Below the pieces are notes generated by a model. The model searched no databases. It saw only the letters and a program-made list of their open reading frames with translations, and was not told the DNA's origin. The position numbers and the translations under genes were made by a program. From the NCBI RefSeq assembly GCF_004762035.2, contig NZ_SIJK02000010.1:43117-107116 (forward strand): a stretch of DNA of 64,000 nt, written 5' to 3'. Of the stretch, positions 40,370 through 48,746 are shown one piece after another. The stretch is from Candidatus Chloroploca mongolica (lineage in GTDB: Bacteria; Chloroflexota; Chloroflexia; Chloroflexales; Chloroflexaceae). Within the stretch, counting starts at the first letter, position 1; each line of letters opens with the position of its first letter.

Positions 40370-42805
40370 TTAGCGGGAACGAGCCAGTACCGAGCGAATG
40401 GTTCGTTTTTCGGGTTCAGGTGGGGGCGGGCCAAGGACAAGCTCAAGTACCTGGTCAAGATGGTTGACGAGGTGGATCGTCAGGCGCGAGCGGGTCGTTG
40501 CAGGAACTTCGACCAGATCACGGCTATTCTTTTGTGGCAAGATGACCTCGGTAATGCCTGCCCGCAATGCGCCGAGCAGTTTCTCTTTGACGCCGCCGAT
40601 TGGCAAGACATTGCCCCGCAGCGTGATTTCGCCGGTCATGGCAAGATCATGGCGTACTGTGCGCCCGGTCAGCGCCGAGATCAGCGCGACAGCAATGGTC
40701 ATCCCTGCTGAAGGCCCCTCTTTCGGGGTGGCCCCTTCAGGGACGTGGATATGAATATCGATCTTCTCGAAGCGCCGTACATCAATGCCCAGTGCTGCCG
40801 CATTGGCTCGCGTATACGACAGTGCCGCCTGCGCTGACTCTTGCATCACCTCACCAAGTTGGCCGGTCAGCGTCAGCACCCCTTTACCCTCCATCAACGA
40901 CACTTCAACCGGCATCGTATCGCCACCAGCACCGGTGTAAACCATGCCTGTCGCCAGCCCGATCTGCGCACTGCTCTCGGCGGTATTCGTCTCATAACGC
41001 GGCGGCCCGAGCAACTTCTCGACCAATTTTGGTGTAATCACCCGTGGATACGTCCGGCCTTCCGCAATGCGGCGCGCCGTCTTGCGACAGATCGATCCGA
41101 TTTCACGCTCGAGGTTACGCACCCCTGCTTCATAGGTGTAGCTACGTATGAGGGTCGTCAGGGTTGGTTGCCCAAAGCGTAGCGGGGTATCAACAAGCCC
41201 GCTCGCAACCTGCTGGCGTGGTACGAGAAAACGGCGGGCAATCTGTAATTTCTCGTCTTCGGTATAGCCAGGGAGGGTAATCACTTCCATACGGTCGAGC
41301 AACGGCTCGGGGATGTCATCAAGATAGTTGGCTGTTGTGACAAAAAAGACCCGTGAAAGATCGAAGGGTAGATCGAGATAATGATCGGAAAACGATGAAT
41401 TTTGTTCAGGATCAAGGACTTCCAGCAGAGCATCAGCGGGATCGCCGCGGAAATCGGCCCCGAGTTTATCGACTTCATCGAGCATAAAGACGGGATTCAG
41501 CGTTCCGGCTTCTTTCATCCGTTGGAGAATACGTCCGGGCATAGCGCCGATATACGTGCGCCGATGGCCGCGAATTTCGGCCTCATCGCGTACGCCGCCG
41601 AGGCTCAAGCGCACAAATGCGCAGCCAATAGCTTCCGCAATGCTGCGCCCGAGGCTAGTCTTCCCGACGCCTGGTGGTCCTACAAGGCAGAGGATGGGGG
41701 CGCGCTGATTATGACCGGCCAACTGCCGGACGGCAATAAACTCAAGAATGCGATCCTTCACCTTGGCGAGCCCATGGTGATGTTCATCAAGCACCTTGGC
41801 TGCCTTGCGCAGATCAATCGCTTCCTCAGTGGTGATTGACCATGGCAAATTCAGGATCCACTCAACATATGTGCGGATGACCGCATATTCAGGCGTTACC
41901 GGCGACATTGCCTCGAGGCGACCAAGCTCCTCTTCGGCCCGTGCGCGGGCCTTGACAGGAAGATGCGTTGCCGCCATGCGTGACCGCAACGAGGCCATTT
42001 CACGCTGGGTCGGATCTTCTTGCCCAAGCTCACGCTGGATCACCTTGAGTTGTTCACGCAAGAAGAACTCGCGCTGACTCCGGTCAACTTCTTTTTGTAC
42101 CTGAGATTGGATCCGGCTCTCCAACTCAAGCAGATCAAGCTCTTGCGTGAGCAGGGTACTGATGCGATGGAGGCGTTCTTCGGGATCAACTGTTTCAAGA
42201 ATCTGCTGGCGATTAGCGATGCTGATCGGCAGGGTTGACGCAATAAGATCGGCCAGTCCGCCGGGGTCATCGACATTCAAGGCCATCATATAGGCATCAT
42301 CGGGCAACGTGCGTGACAGACGCACAACCTTCTCGAAGAGCGACCGCACCGCACGCATCATCGCTTCGATGGCGATTGTGTGTTCACCGTGATGTTCAAT
42401 GGCGACCGCGCGTACGCGCAGCGCCTGGTCGTGATCGAGCGCACTTACAATACGCATGCGCCGTCGACCTTCGAGCACCACACTGGTCGTCCCATCAGGC
42501 ATTTTGCGCGAACGCTGAATAACGGCCTCTACCCCGATTGTGTAGAGATCATTGAGCCCAGTCGTTCCGAGGGTGAGCTCACGGCGGGCCAGGGCCAGGA
42601 CGGTACGATCCCCGTCGAGGGCCAGGTCGGTCGCCGCAAGTGCTGCATCGTCCACCAGAAAGATCGGGGCCAGCATGTGTGGAAAGAGCACAGTATCAGA
42701 AAGCGGCAACACGATCAGATCGCGCTCTACGGGAGAGGAATCGTACAGCGTGCTATCGGGTTTCGATGAAGGAAAATTGAAGAGAACTGGTGTCTCCTCG
42801 TGCAC
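40370..42805 (-). CDS. lon: ATP-dependent Lon protease
   Basis: This cytoplasmic AAA+ protease degrades misfolded and regulatory proteins. It has the N-terminal LON substrate domain (IVLPLSDTVLFPHMLAPIFL), Walker A GPPGVGKTSLG, Walker B with PVFMLDEVDKLG, and the protease domain. The latter carries the Ser of PKEGPSAGMTIA and the Lys of GGVKEKLLGALRAG. GTG at 42805 has GGGAGGG upstream and gives 811 aa, the normal size; the upstream ATG frame overlaps the -10. It is monocistronic. No CIRCE or other heat-shock operator was seen. Confidence 0.96.
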   Translation of the reverse strand: MHEETPVLFNFPSSKPDSTLYDSSPVERDLIVLPLSDTVLFPHMLAPIFLVDDAALAATDLALDGDRTVLALARRELTLGTTGLNDLYTIGVEAVIQRSRKMPDGTTSVVLEGRRRMRIVSALDHDQALRVRAVAIEHHGEHTIAIEAMMRAVRSLFEKVVRLSRTLPDDAYMMALNVDDPGGLADLIASTLPISIANRQQILETVDPEERLHRISTLLTQELDLLELESRIQSQVQKEVDRSQREFFLREQLKVIQRELGQEDPTQREMASLRSRMAATHLPVKARARAEEELGRLEAMSPVTPEYAVIRTYVEWILNLPWSITTEEAIDLRKAAKVLDEHHHGLAKVKDRILEFIAVRQLAGHNQRAPILCLVGPPGVGKTSLGRSIAEAIGCAFVRLSLGGVRDEAEIRGHRRTYIGAMPGRILQRMKEAGTLNPVFMLDEVDKLGADFRGDPADALLEVLDPEQNSSFSDHYLDLPFDLSRVFFVTTANYLDDIPEPLLDRMEVITLPGYTEDEKLQIARRFLVPRQQVASGLVDTPLRFGQPTLTTLIRSYTYEAGVRNLEREIGSICRKTARRIAEGRTYPRVITPKLVEKLLGPPRYETNTAESSAQIGLATGMVYTGAGGDTMPVEVSLMEGKGVLTLTGQLGEVMQESAQAALSYTRANAAALGIDVRRFEKIDIHIHVPEGATPKEGPSAGMTIAVALISALTGRTVRHDLAMTGEITLRGNVLPIGGVKEKLLGALRAGITEVILPQKNSRDLVEVPATTRSRLTIHLVNHLDQVLELVLGPPPPEPEKRTIRSVLARSR

Positions 42806-42862
42806 AGACCCTCCCTGACGCCCGATCGTGATCGTTGATCGCGGCGTATAGATAGTATTTTG

Positions 42863-42871
42863 ATTATAGCA
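42863..42871 (-). promoter_or_regulatory. Extended -10 promoter of lon
   Basis: On the minus strand TGC-TATAAT is a perfect extended -10, with a weak -35. The leader to GTG 42805 would be about 50 nt. Confidence 0.55.
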
Positions 42872-42946
42872 CACCAGGCCAGGTGAAAATGCCTGGGAAG
42901 GTGACGCGAAAGCTGTGCATTCAGTTGCGTTGTTACAGTAGACGGC

Positions 42947-42975
42947 TTGACAGGCATCGCATTTACCGCTACAAT
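42947..42975 (+). promoter_or_regulatory. Promoter of tRNA-Thr
   Basis: Consensus TTGACA (42947-42952), 17 bp and TACAAT (42970-42975), about 30 bp before the mature tRNA 5' end. Confidence 0.75.
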
Positions 42976-43004
42976 CTTTATGCTTGTGGCCGTGTCATCC
43001 GCAT

Positions 43005-43080
43005 GCCAATGTAGCTCAGTTGGTAGAGCAGCTGTTTCGTAAACAGCAGGTCAGGGGTTCGAGCCCCCTCATTGGCTCCA
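43005..43080 (+). tRNA. tRNA-Thr (anticodon CGT)
   Basis: The cloverleaf is complete. The acceptor is GCCAATG/CATTGGC, the D arm GCTC...GAGC and the anticodon arm GCTGT-TTCGTAA-ACAGC, giving anticodon CGT (codon ACG). The T arm AGGGG-TTCGAGC-CCCCT follows, with discriminator T and an encoded CCA. U36 and A37 make it a substrate for t6A modification, and the t6A enzyme gene lies 560 bp downstream. Confidence 0.97.
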
Positions 43081-43087
43081 CACCCGT

Positions 43088-43126
43088 AAAACCGTTATGA
43101 TGGGTTTCCCCATCGTAACGGTTTTT
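43088..43126 (+). terminator. Terminator of the tRNA gene
   Basis: AAAACCGTTATGATGGG and its near-complement (43088-43126) form a stem with one mismatch and a TTTC loop, ending in a T-run. Confidence 0.8.
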
Positions 43127-43152
43127 GCTTCACGGATAGCCTGGAGGTGAGT

Positions 43153-43629
43153 ATGACGCGACGCGAGAGTTTCGATGCGGCTGAGTGGGCGTTGCTTGGC
43201 GATGCTCCGCTCGCCGCCGGCGCTGCGGTGGCGCTGGCTTCGCCTGGCGGCGGTCGCAGCGAGGCCGCAGCAATGCTGAAGGGGTGGCGTGCTGCTGGTG
43301 AGCATTTTGCCCAGATTGAACTTGGCGCTGAGATTGTGGCCTGGCTTGATCCCGAGCGCCGAACCGAGAGTGGTGGTGCACGGTATGCCTATGCCAGCAT
43401 TGTCGAAGAGGCGGTGTATCTCTGTGATCGCGCCGTTGCGCTGCTGCGCGAGCGTGCGACGCCTGAAGAACTGGACGCCTACCGTGAGTTTGTGATCAAC
43501 CTTGCTGAACACGTTGCTTGGGCTCACAATGAAGCGGGGCTCTTTGGTGTCGCTGCGCAGTCGATGAGCCTCGATGAACGTGCCATGATGAGTACCATCG
43601 CCCGTGCCCTGGGCTATGGACGCCCGTAG
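43153..43629 (+). CDS. Conserved hypothetical protein upstream of Sua5
   Basis: This 158-aa, largely helical, acidic and Ala-rich protein has no signal peptide or transmembrane segment. I do not recognise a family. Motif-like stretches are FAQIELGAEIVAWLDPE and NLAEHVAWAHNEAG. ATG 43153 is chosen from GGAGG 5 nt upstream. It is followed after 9 nt by the threonylcarbamoyl-AMP synthase gene, so the two are co-transcribed. No catalytic residues can be picked out. Confidence 0.7.
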   Translation: MTRRESFDAAEWALLGDAPLAAGAAVALASPGGGRSEAAAMLKGWRAAGEHFAQIELGAEIVAWLDPERRTESGGARYAYASIVEEAVYLCDRAVALLRERATPEELDAYREFVINLAEHVAWAHNEAGLFGVAAQSMSLDERAMMSTIARALGYGRP

Positions 43630-43638
43630 TTTTCTGCC

Positions 43639-44700
43639 ATGCGCAATCTGACCCGAATCTTGCCGGTTGATGCCGATGGTCTTGCGACAGCCGCTGCGCT
43701 GTTGCGGGCCGGTTGGCTGGTGGCCTTTCCTACCGAGACGGTGTATGGCCTCGGTGGGTCGGCGCTTGATGAGGCGGCTGTGGCCCGTATTTTTGCGGCC
43801 AAGGGTCGTCCCGCCGAGGATCCGCTCATTGTGCATCTCGCTGATGTCGCTGAGCTTCCCCGGGTCACAACGGCGCTGCCTGTGTCGGTGACGCTGCTTG
43901 CCGAGGCTTTCTGGCCGGGTCCGTTGACGCTGATTGTGCCACGTGGCCCTGATATTCCCCTTTCAGTGACCGCTGGTCGTCCAACAGTGGCGGTGCGCAT
44001 TCCGGCGCATCCAGTGGCGCGTGCGTTACTGAGGGAGGTTGGCCTGCCGATTGCCGCTCCGAGCGCGAATCGTTTTGGTTATACGAGTCCGACAACGGCG
44101 GCGCATGTGCTTGCTGATCTTGATGGGCGCATTGACGCGATCCTTGATGGTGGGCCAACGATGATTGGGGTTGAGTCGACGGTGCTCGATCTGACGACGC
44201 CGATCCCGACGCTGCTTCGCCCCGGTGGAATCAGTCTCGAAGCCCTGCGCGATCGACTTGGTTCGGTGCTTGTTGGTCAACGTCAGCCCGCAGGATCAGG
44301 CGCCGGCCTTGCCTCGCCTGGCCTCCTCGAACGCCACTACGCCCCGGTGACGCCGCTCTGGTTTGTGCGTGGTTCACCCGAGGCGATGCAGATCTGGTTG
44401 CGCGAGCGTGTGTGTGCCGAGCTTGCCCTGGGGCATCGGGTGGGGTTGCTGGTGCCTGATGAAGATGCGGCTGCCCTGGCTGATCTTGAGGTTGATTGTG
44501 AACCACTTGGGCCAGCAGGTGATGTTTCCCAGATCGCCCGCCACCTCTATGCGGCGCTCCGTGCCCTTGATCAGCGTCAACCGACCTTGATCCTTGCCCG
44601 TGATCTGGGGGCGATTGGGCTTGCCCTGGCGATCCGTGACCGCCTCACCCGTGCCGCCGCCGGGCGAGTGGTAGAGCTAGAGCCAATGCTTGGCACATAA
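43639..44700 (+). CDS. Threonylcarbamoyl-AMP synthase (Sua5/TsaC)
   Basis: This enzyme makes threonylcarbamoyl-AMP from Thr, bicarbonate and ATP for t6A37 of tRNAs that read ANN codons. The YrdC core is clear: GWLVAFPTETVYGLGG, IFAAKGRPAEDPLIVHL, FWPGPLTLIVPR, VAVRIPAHPVARALL, PIAAPSANRFGYTSPT. The C-terminal ~130 residues form the extra Sua5 domain, so the Sua5 rather than the short TsaC type is present (353 aa). It lies downstream of tRNA-Thr(CGT), itself a t6A substrate. Confidence 0.94.
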   Translation: MRNLTRILPVDADGLATAAALLRAGWLVAFPTETVYGLGGSALDEAAVARIFAAKGRPAEDPLIVHLADVAELPRVTTALPVSVTLLAEAFWPGPLTLIVPRGPDIPLSVTAGRPTVAVRIPAHPVARALLREVGLPIAAPSANRFGYTSPTTAAHVLADLDGRIDAILDGGPTMIGVESTVLDLTTPIPTLLRPGGISLEALRDRLGSVLVGQRQPAGSGAGLASPGLLERHYAPVTPLWFVRGSPEAMQIWLRERVCAELALGHRVGLLVPDEDAAALADLEVDCEPLGPAGDVSQIARHLYAALRALDQRQPTLILARDLGAIGLALAIRDRLTRAAAGRVVELEPMLGT

Positions 44701-44713
44701 GACTGGTTTTTTG

Positions 44714-44769
44714 ACGCAAAGGCGCAAAGTTTTTAGCGTATGTGAGCGTAACCCTTTGCGCCTTCGCGT
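44714..44769. repeat. Inverted repeat between convergent genes
   Basis: Arms of 16 bp (44714-44729 and 44754-44769; ACGCAAAGGCGCAAAG) with one mismatch and a 24-nt loop. The CTTTGCG(C/T)CTTTGCG motif is a common dispersed repeat in many bacterial genomes. Confidence 0.6.
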
Positions 44770-44773
44770 GAGC

Positions 44774-45796
44774 TTAGGTGACACGCATCCGCATCCAGCC
44801 ACTCGTATTGTGAAAGTTGACGACGGCGGTGCCCGGCGGTACCAGTTCGTCACAGGCGGCGCGGAGCTCGTCGCTGAGTTGCATGGTCGCCACTGGGAGC
44901 ATCGCTTCGAGTTGCGCCAGGGTGCGCGGGCCGAAGATTGGTGCCGTGATGCCTGGCTGATCTTTGACCCAGAGCAAGGCCAGGTGGGCCGGGGCAATGC
45001 TGTGTGCTTCGGCCAGGGCGACAAAACGCTTGCCTATCTCGACGCCAGCAGCCGTCACTCGCTCGGCGTAGATGCCTCCCCGTAAGGCCGCCCGTGAGTC
45101 GGTTGGTACGGCTTGGGCATCGTGGTAGCGCCCGGCCAGTACCCCCTGCGCCATTGGTGACCAGGGCATGAGCGCAAGATTGTGCGCCTGGCATAGCGGC
45201 ACCAATTCATTTTCGATCCGCCGATCAAGCAGGTTGTACGGCGGTTGCTCCGAGACATAACGCGCCAACCCCTTCATCTCGCTGATCATCAGTGCTTCCA
45301 TCACGCGCCAGGCGGGATGCGTCGAGCAGCCAATGTAGCGTACTTTGCCCTGGCGCACCAGATCGGTCAGGACGCCTAGGGTCTCTTCGACCGGCACGGT
45401 GGGATCAGGCCGATGGATCTGATAGAGATCGATATAGTCGGTCTTCAAGCGCCGCAACGAATCCTCGCAGGCTCGTAGCAGGTGCAAGCGGGAATTGCCG
45501 CGCTCGTTTGGGCCTGGCCCGGTGGGATAGTGGGCTTTGGTTGCCAGGATAACCTCGTGGCGCCGTCCGCTGGCGGCCAGGGCGCGACCGATAATCGCTT
45601 CACTTTCGCCGGCGTTGTAGCTGTTCGCCGTATCAAAGAAATTGAGTCCGGCATCAAACGCCCAATCAAGCATGCGTACTGCTTCATCCTCTGGGGTTGG
45701 ATTGCCAAAATTCATCGTTCCAATACAGATTGGCGCTACGCGCACCCCGGTGCGGCCCAGCAAACGGTATTCGATCAACGCGTTTCTCCCTCTCAT
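44774..45796 (-). CDS. Aldo/keto reductase
   Basis: This NADPH-dependent oxidoreductase has the AKR TIM barrel. The tetrad is visible: Asp and Tyr in FFDTANSYN, Lys in LATKAHYP, and His in YQIHRPDP. The C-terminal [13 protein letters not shown] contacts the cofactor. At 340 aa it resembles the YhdN/AKR11-like group; the substrate is unknown. Its ATG overlaps the murE stop by 4 nt (ATGA), so it is co-translated with MurE, although no link to cell-wall synthesis is known. Confidence 0.92.
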   Translation of the reverse strand: MRGRNALIEYRLLGRTGVRVAPICIGTMNFGNPTPEDEAVRMLDWAFDAGLNFFDTANSYNAGESEAIIGRALAASGRRHEVILATKAHYPTGPGPNERGNSRLHLLRACEDSLRRLKTDYIDLYQIHRPDPTVPVEETLGVLTDLVRQGKVRYIGCSTHPAWRVMEALMISEMKGLARYVSEQPPYNLLDRRIENELVPLCQAHNLALMPWSPMAQGVLAGRYHDAQAVPTDSRAALRGGIYAERVTAAGVEIGKRFVALAEAHSIAPAHLALLWVKDQPGITAPIFGPRTLAQLEAMLPVATMQLSDELRAACDELVPPGTAVVNFHNTSGWMRMRVT

Positions 45797-47340
45797 GCTT
45801 CAGTAAGTCCATACCCAAGTTCGCGTAGCGCTTGCTGTGCCTCGGCTGCTTCATGCCACGGGATGGCATGATCGGCGTAGATAATGTTACCTTCGTGTCC
45901 TTTGCCAAGCAGCAAAACCAGGTCGCCTGGGCATGCTCGGGCCAGCGCGGTACGCAGCGCCTGCGCACGATCGGGGATGCTCAGATACCCTTCATTGGGG
46001 CGCAGACCCGCCTGACGGGCCCCTGCGGCAATCTCTTCGATGATTGCTTCGCGGTCTTCGCCACGTGGATCTTCATCGGTGAGGATCAGCAGGTCACAGT
46101 AACGCCCGGCAATCGCGCCCTGGAGGCTACGTTTGGCGATATCACGTTCGCCAGCGCTGCCAAAGACCGCAATCATCCGCCCCGTCACGAGGGGGCGGAG
46201 CATGCCCATCACCTGCTCGAACGAACCTGGGCTGTGCGCATAATCAACAATGATTTCAAATGGTTGGCCTAATTCAACTGGTTCCATGCGCCCACGCGGG
46301 GCATGGGTGGTGCTGAGGGCGGCCAGCGCTTGTTCCAGGGGCACCTCCTGACTGAGCGTGACACTGAGGGCGGCTAGCGCGTTACTGATGTTGAAGGTGC
46401 CCGGTAACCGCAAACTCAATTCGCCTTCACCCCACGGGGTACACACGTGTACGAGCGAGCCGGTCGGCCCACTGCGCACAATGGTGCCTTTGACCTCAGC
46501 CGGTTTGAGGATGCCGTAGGTGAGTTGGTGTGCCTTCGCCGGAGCCTCCTCAAGGAAAAACTGGTGCTGTGGATCATCAGCATTGACAATGGCCCAGGAC
46601 AGGCTCGTGGATCGGGTCTCTCCAACCTCTGGTTCATCGAGCATGGCAAAAAGGCGGGCTTTGTCGGCGCGATACTGCTCAAACGTGCCATGATAATCGA
46701 GGTGCTCGTGGCTGAGATTAAGAAAGACAGCCACATCAAAATAGCATCCGCTCAGGCGGTTCCAACTGGCTGACAAGGCGTGAGACGTTGCCTCGATGAC
46801 CGCTGTATCACACCCGTTCGCTACCATCTCGGTCAATAATGCCTGGACATCAGGGGCCTCGGGCGTGCTCTGACGGGTAGTATTTGCCCAGCGGCGGTTC
46901 CCTATTTTGAAATCAACCGTACTGATGAGCCCGGTCGTCTTGCCACACGCATCAAGTAGCTGACTTACGAGATCGGTGGTGGTGCTCTTGCCTTTGGTTC
47001 CCGTCACTCCGATCGTGCGCAACCGGGTTGCGGGATAGTCGTAAAAAGCCGCTGCCAGGGGTGCCAGGGCCACCCGACTATCAATCACTTTGATCAGAGT
47101 GGCACCCTCCAAGGCATGCTCACTCTGATGACGTGCATCAACGACGATAGCCCGCGCCCCACGGGCAAGTGCCTGTAAAATGTAGGCATGCCCATCAACA
47201 TGGTGGCCTGCGATGGCGACAAAGAGGCCTCCTGGCACCACCTGACGCGAGTCATAGGCCAACCCAGCGATGGGGAGATCCAGTGAGCCAATGATCTGGA
47301 CGACCGCAACATGGGCGAGTAATTCACGTAATGTTTTCAT
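45793..47340 (-). CDS. murE: UDP-MurNAc-tripeptide synthetase (MurE)
   Basis: This ATP-dependent ligase adds the third amino acid of the peptidoglycan stem peptide. It has [10 protein letters not shown] (residues 111-120, ATP loop), [16 protein letters not shown] with catalytic His, and [14 protein letters not shown]. The specificity loop that reads DNPR in DAP-adding enzymes reads EDPR here (encoded at 46063-46074, inside [10 protein letters not shown]). That differs from the DAP motif and also from the DDPR of the Lys-type Thermotoga enzyme. Addition of ornithine or another diamino acid is therefore possible. It lies in an operon with a cyclase-like gene and an aldo/keto reductase, not in a dcw cluster. 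Confidence 0.93.
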   Translation of the reverse strand: MKTLRELLAHVAVVQIIGSLDLPIAGLAYDSRQVVPGGLFVAIAGHHVDGHAYILQALARGARAIVVDARHQSEHALEGATLIKVIDSRVALAPLAAAFYDYPATRLRTIGVTGTKGKSTTTDLVSQLLDACGKTTGLISTVDFKIGNRRWANTTRQSTPEAPDVQALLTEMVANGCDTAVIEATSHALSASWNRLSGCYFDVAVFLNLSHEHLDYHGTFEQYRADKARLFAMLDEPEVGETRSTSLSWAIVNADDPQHQFFLEEAPAKAHQLTYGILKPAEVKGTIVRSGPTGSLVHVCTPWGEGELSLRLPGTFNISNALAALSVTLSQEVPLEQALAALSTTHAPRGRMEPVELGQPFEIIVDYAHSPGSFEQVMGMLRPLVTGRMIAVFGSAGERDIAKRSLQGAIAGRYCDLLILTDEDPRGEDREAIIEEIAAGARQAGLRPNEGYLSIPDRAQALRTALARACPGDLVLLLGKGHEGNIIYADHAIPWHEAAEAQQALRELGYGLTEA

Positions 47341-47367
47341 CTTCTCATCCCAAGAATCTTCTCACTT

Positions 47368-48546
47368 TTAGGGTAACACATATGCAAGAACGCGATTCAC
47401 AGGAATGCCTTGACGATGACCTTTTGTCCTGATCATCTCTGGCTCACTGGTCGGATAACAACCCATCATATCGCTACGGACCCGTCCTGAAACGAAAATG
47501 TCACCAGAGCGAGCCTGTTGCATCAAATGGGCTGCCAGGTTCATCTCTTCACCCTGCGCCGTATAGACACGCCGCCGTGTATTCCCCACCGCCCCAACAA
47601 AGAGTTGCCCAAGCGTGATGCCTGCGCATGTAATCAGACCGCGTTGGCGCAACTCAAGGCAGCATCCTACCGCCTGGCACGATCCTTGCTCGGGGAGACC
47701 GTTGCGTCCAAACAGGAGCACAAAAATTGGCCCTTTATCCCCAAGCTCAATTTCGTTGAGTTCCCCACCCCATCGTGCAACGACGACCTGAACGTCGCGC
47801 ACAACCAGATGGAGGTTGCCGAGCTTTGGGGGAACTTCAAAGGCCGCAAACACCGGAAGGCAACGGCGATAGCCTGCAACGAGTTGATTCCTAGCCAACT
47901 GTTGCGCGATTGGCCGTGGCAGAAAGTGGTGCCATGCGATGCTGGGTGTTGTTGACTCGGGCGAAAGCTCGGCTTCACCGGCTTCTTCCGGGGCAAGGGC
48001 GTACCGGAGTTGCTTGGGTGGACAGGTCTGCCTGGCTTCAATTGCAGCGCGGAGTCCTGGCCCCGCCAGCAGGAAATGACAGCCATATTCAGGTGTTCCT
48101 ACCACGAGGCCGTTGATCAAGCCCGTGCTTACGCCGATGCGCAGGTGTAGCTTGATCGAACCATGTGGCGTTATGATCGCGGGAAGCTGCGTGATCGTGT
48201 CGAGTAAGGCTTTTCCACAGGTACATCCGAGTTCGCGATCACTTATCTCAGGCCACCAGGCGGTCAGCGCGTCACCTGCAATTGAGGTCACATCCCCACC
48301 ATAAGCCCCGATGGTGTCAATCAAGGTCGCGTAATACTGGTTCAACGTGTCATGCAGTTGGCTTGCCCCGTCGGGTTGATCGGCAAAGGCACTGGTGAGT
48401 TGCGTAAACCCGCTCACATCGGCATAGAGGGTGGTGGCTTGTGTGGAAACGACCATACCTTGCTGAACCCGGCCTCTGGCAAGCTGTTGGGAGAGCCAGG
48501 TCGAGAGAAAGGAGTTCAGTGTCAGTGGTATTGCGTCGTTGCTCAT
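47368..48546 (-). CDS. Class III nucleotide cyclase-domain protein, compact form
   Basis: This 392-aa protein has a first cyclase-like domain (TTLYADVSGFTQLTSAF with the metal Asp, then TSIAGDALTAWWPE). A second, degenerate one (VVARWGGELNEIELGDKGPIFVLLFG) comes with ITLGQLFVGAVGNTRRRVYTAQG. The same paired domains usually head much longer ATPase-TPR proteins; here nothing follows. The second Asp context is intact in the first domain, so activity is possible, while the second domain may be regulatory. There is no transmembrane helix. It lies 27 nt upstream of MurE in the same direction. Confidence 0.85.
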   Translation of the reverse strand: MSNDAIPLTLNSFLSTWLSQQLARGRVQQGMVVSTQATTLYADVSGFTQLTSAFADQPDGASQLHDTLNQYYATLIDTIGAYGGDVTSIAGDALTAWWPEISDRELGCTCGKALLDTITQLPAIITPHGSIKLHLRIGVSTGLINGLVVGTPEYGCHFLLAGPGLRAAIEARQTCPPKQLRYALAPEEAGEAELSPESTTPSIAWHHFLPRPIAQQLARNQLVAGYRRCLPVFAAFEVPPKLGNLHLVVRDVQVVVARWGGELNEIELGDKGPIFVLLFGRNGLPEQGSCQAVGCCLELRQRGLITCAGITLGQLFVGAVGNTRRRVYTAQGEEMNLAAHLMQQARSGDIFVSGRVRSDMMGCYPTSEPEMIRTKGHRQGIPVNRVLAYVLP

Positions 48547-48607
48547 ACAGGTTGACTTTTCCTCCTCTACCAGAGGATTGGTCGCTTCTTCTGGAACAGG
48601 ATGAGTA

Positions 48608-48624
48608 TGCTATACTACATTGTA
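48608..48624. promoter_or_regulatory. Overlapping divergent -10 boxes (cyclase and pseudouridine synthase)
   Basis: On the plus strand TGC-TATACT (48608-48616) is an extended -10 for the pseudouridine synthase. On the minus strand TACAAT (48624-48619) could serve the cyclase operon. The two face each other within 17 bp. Confidence 0.4.
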
Positions 48625-48746
48625 CATTGCGAACGAACCAGAAAGAGCAATGTCTCTGTGTGCTCGCCTGAGCGCCCCGGCGTGAGGCCGCGGCGATGGC
48701 CAGCACGTTCTTGACGTGACCTGAAAAGGTCGGAAGAAGGTGTGTT

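Noticed and set aside
42806-42905. CIRCE/HrcA operator upstream of lon
   Set aside because: No TTAGCACTC-N9-GAGTGCTAA-like sequence is present.
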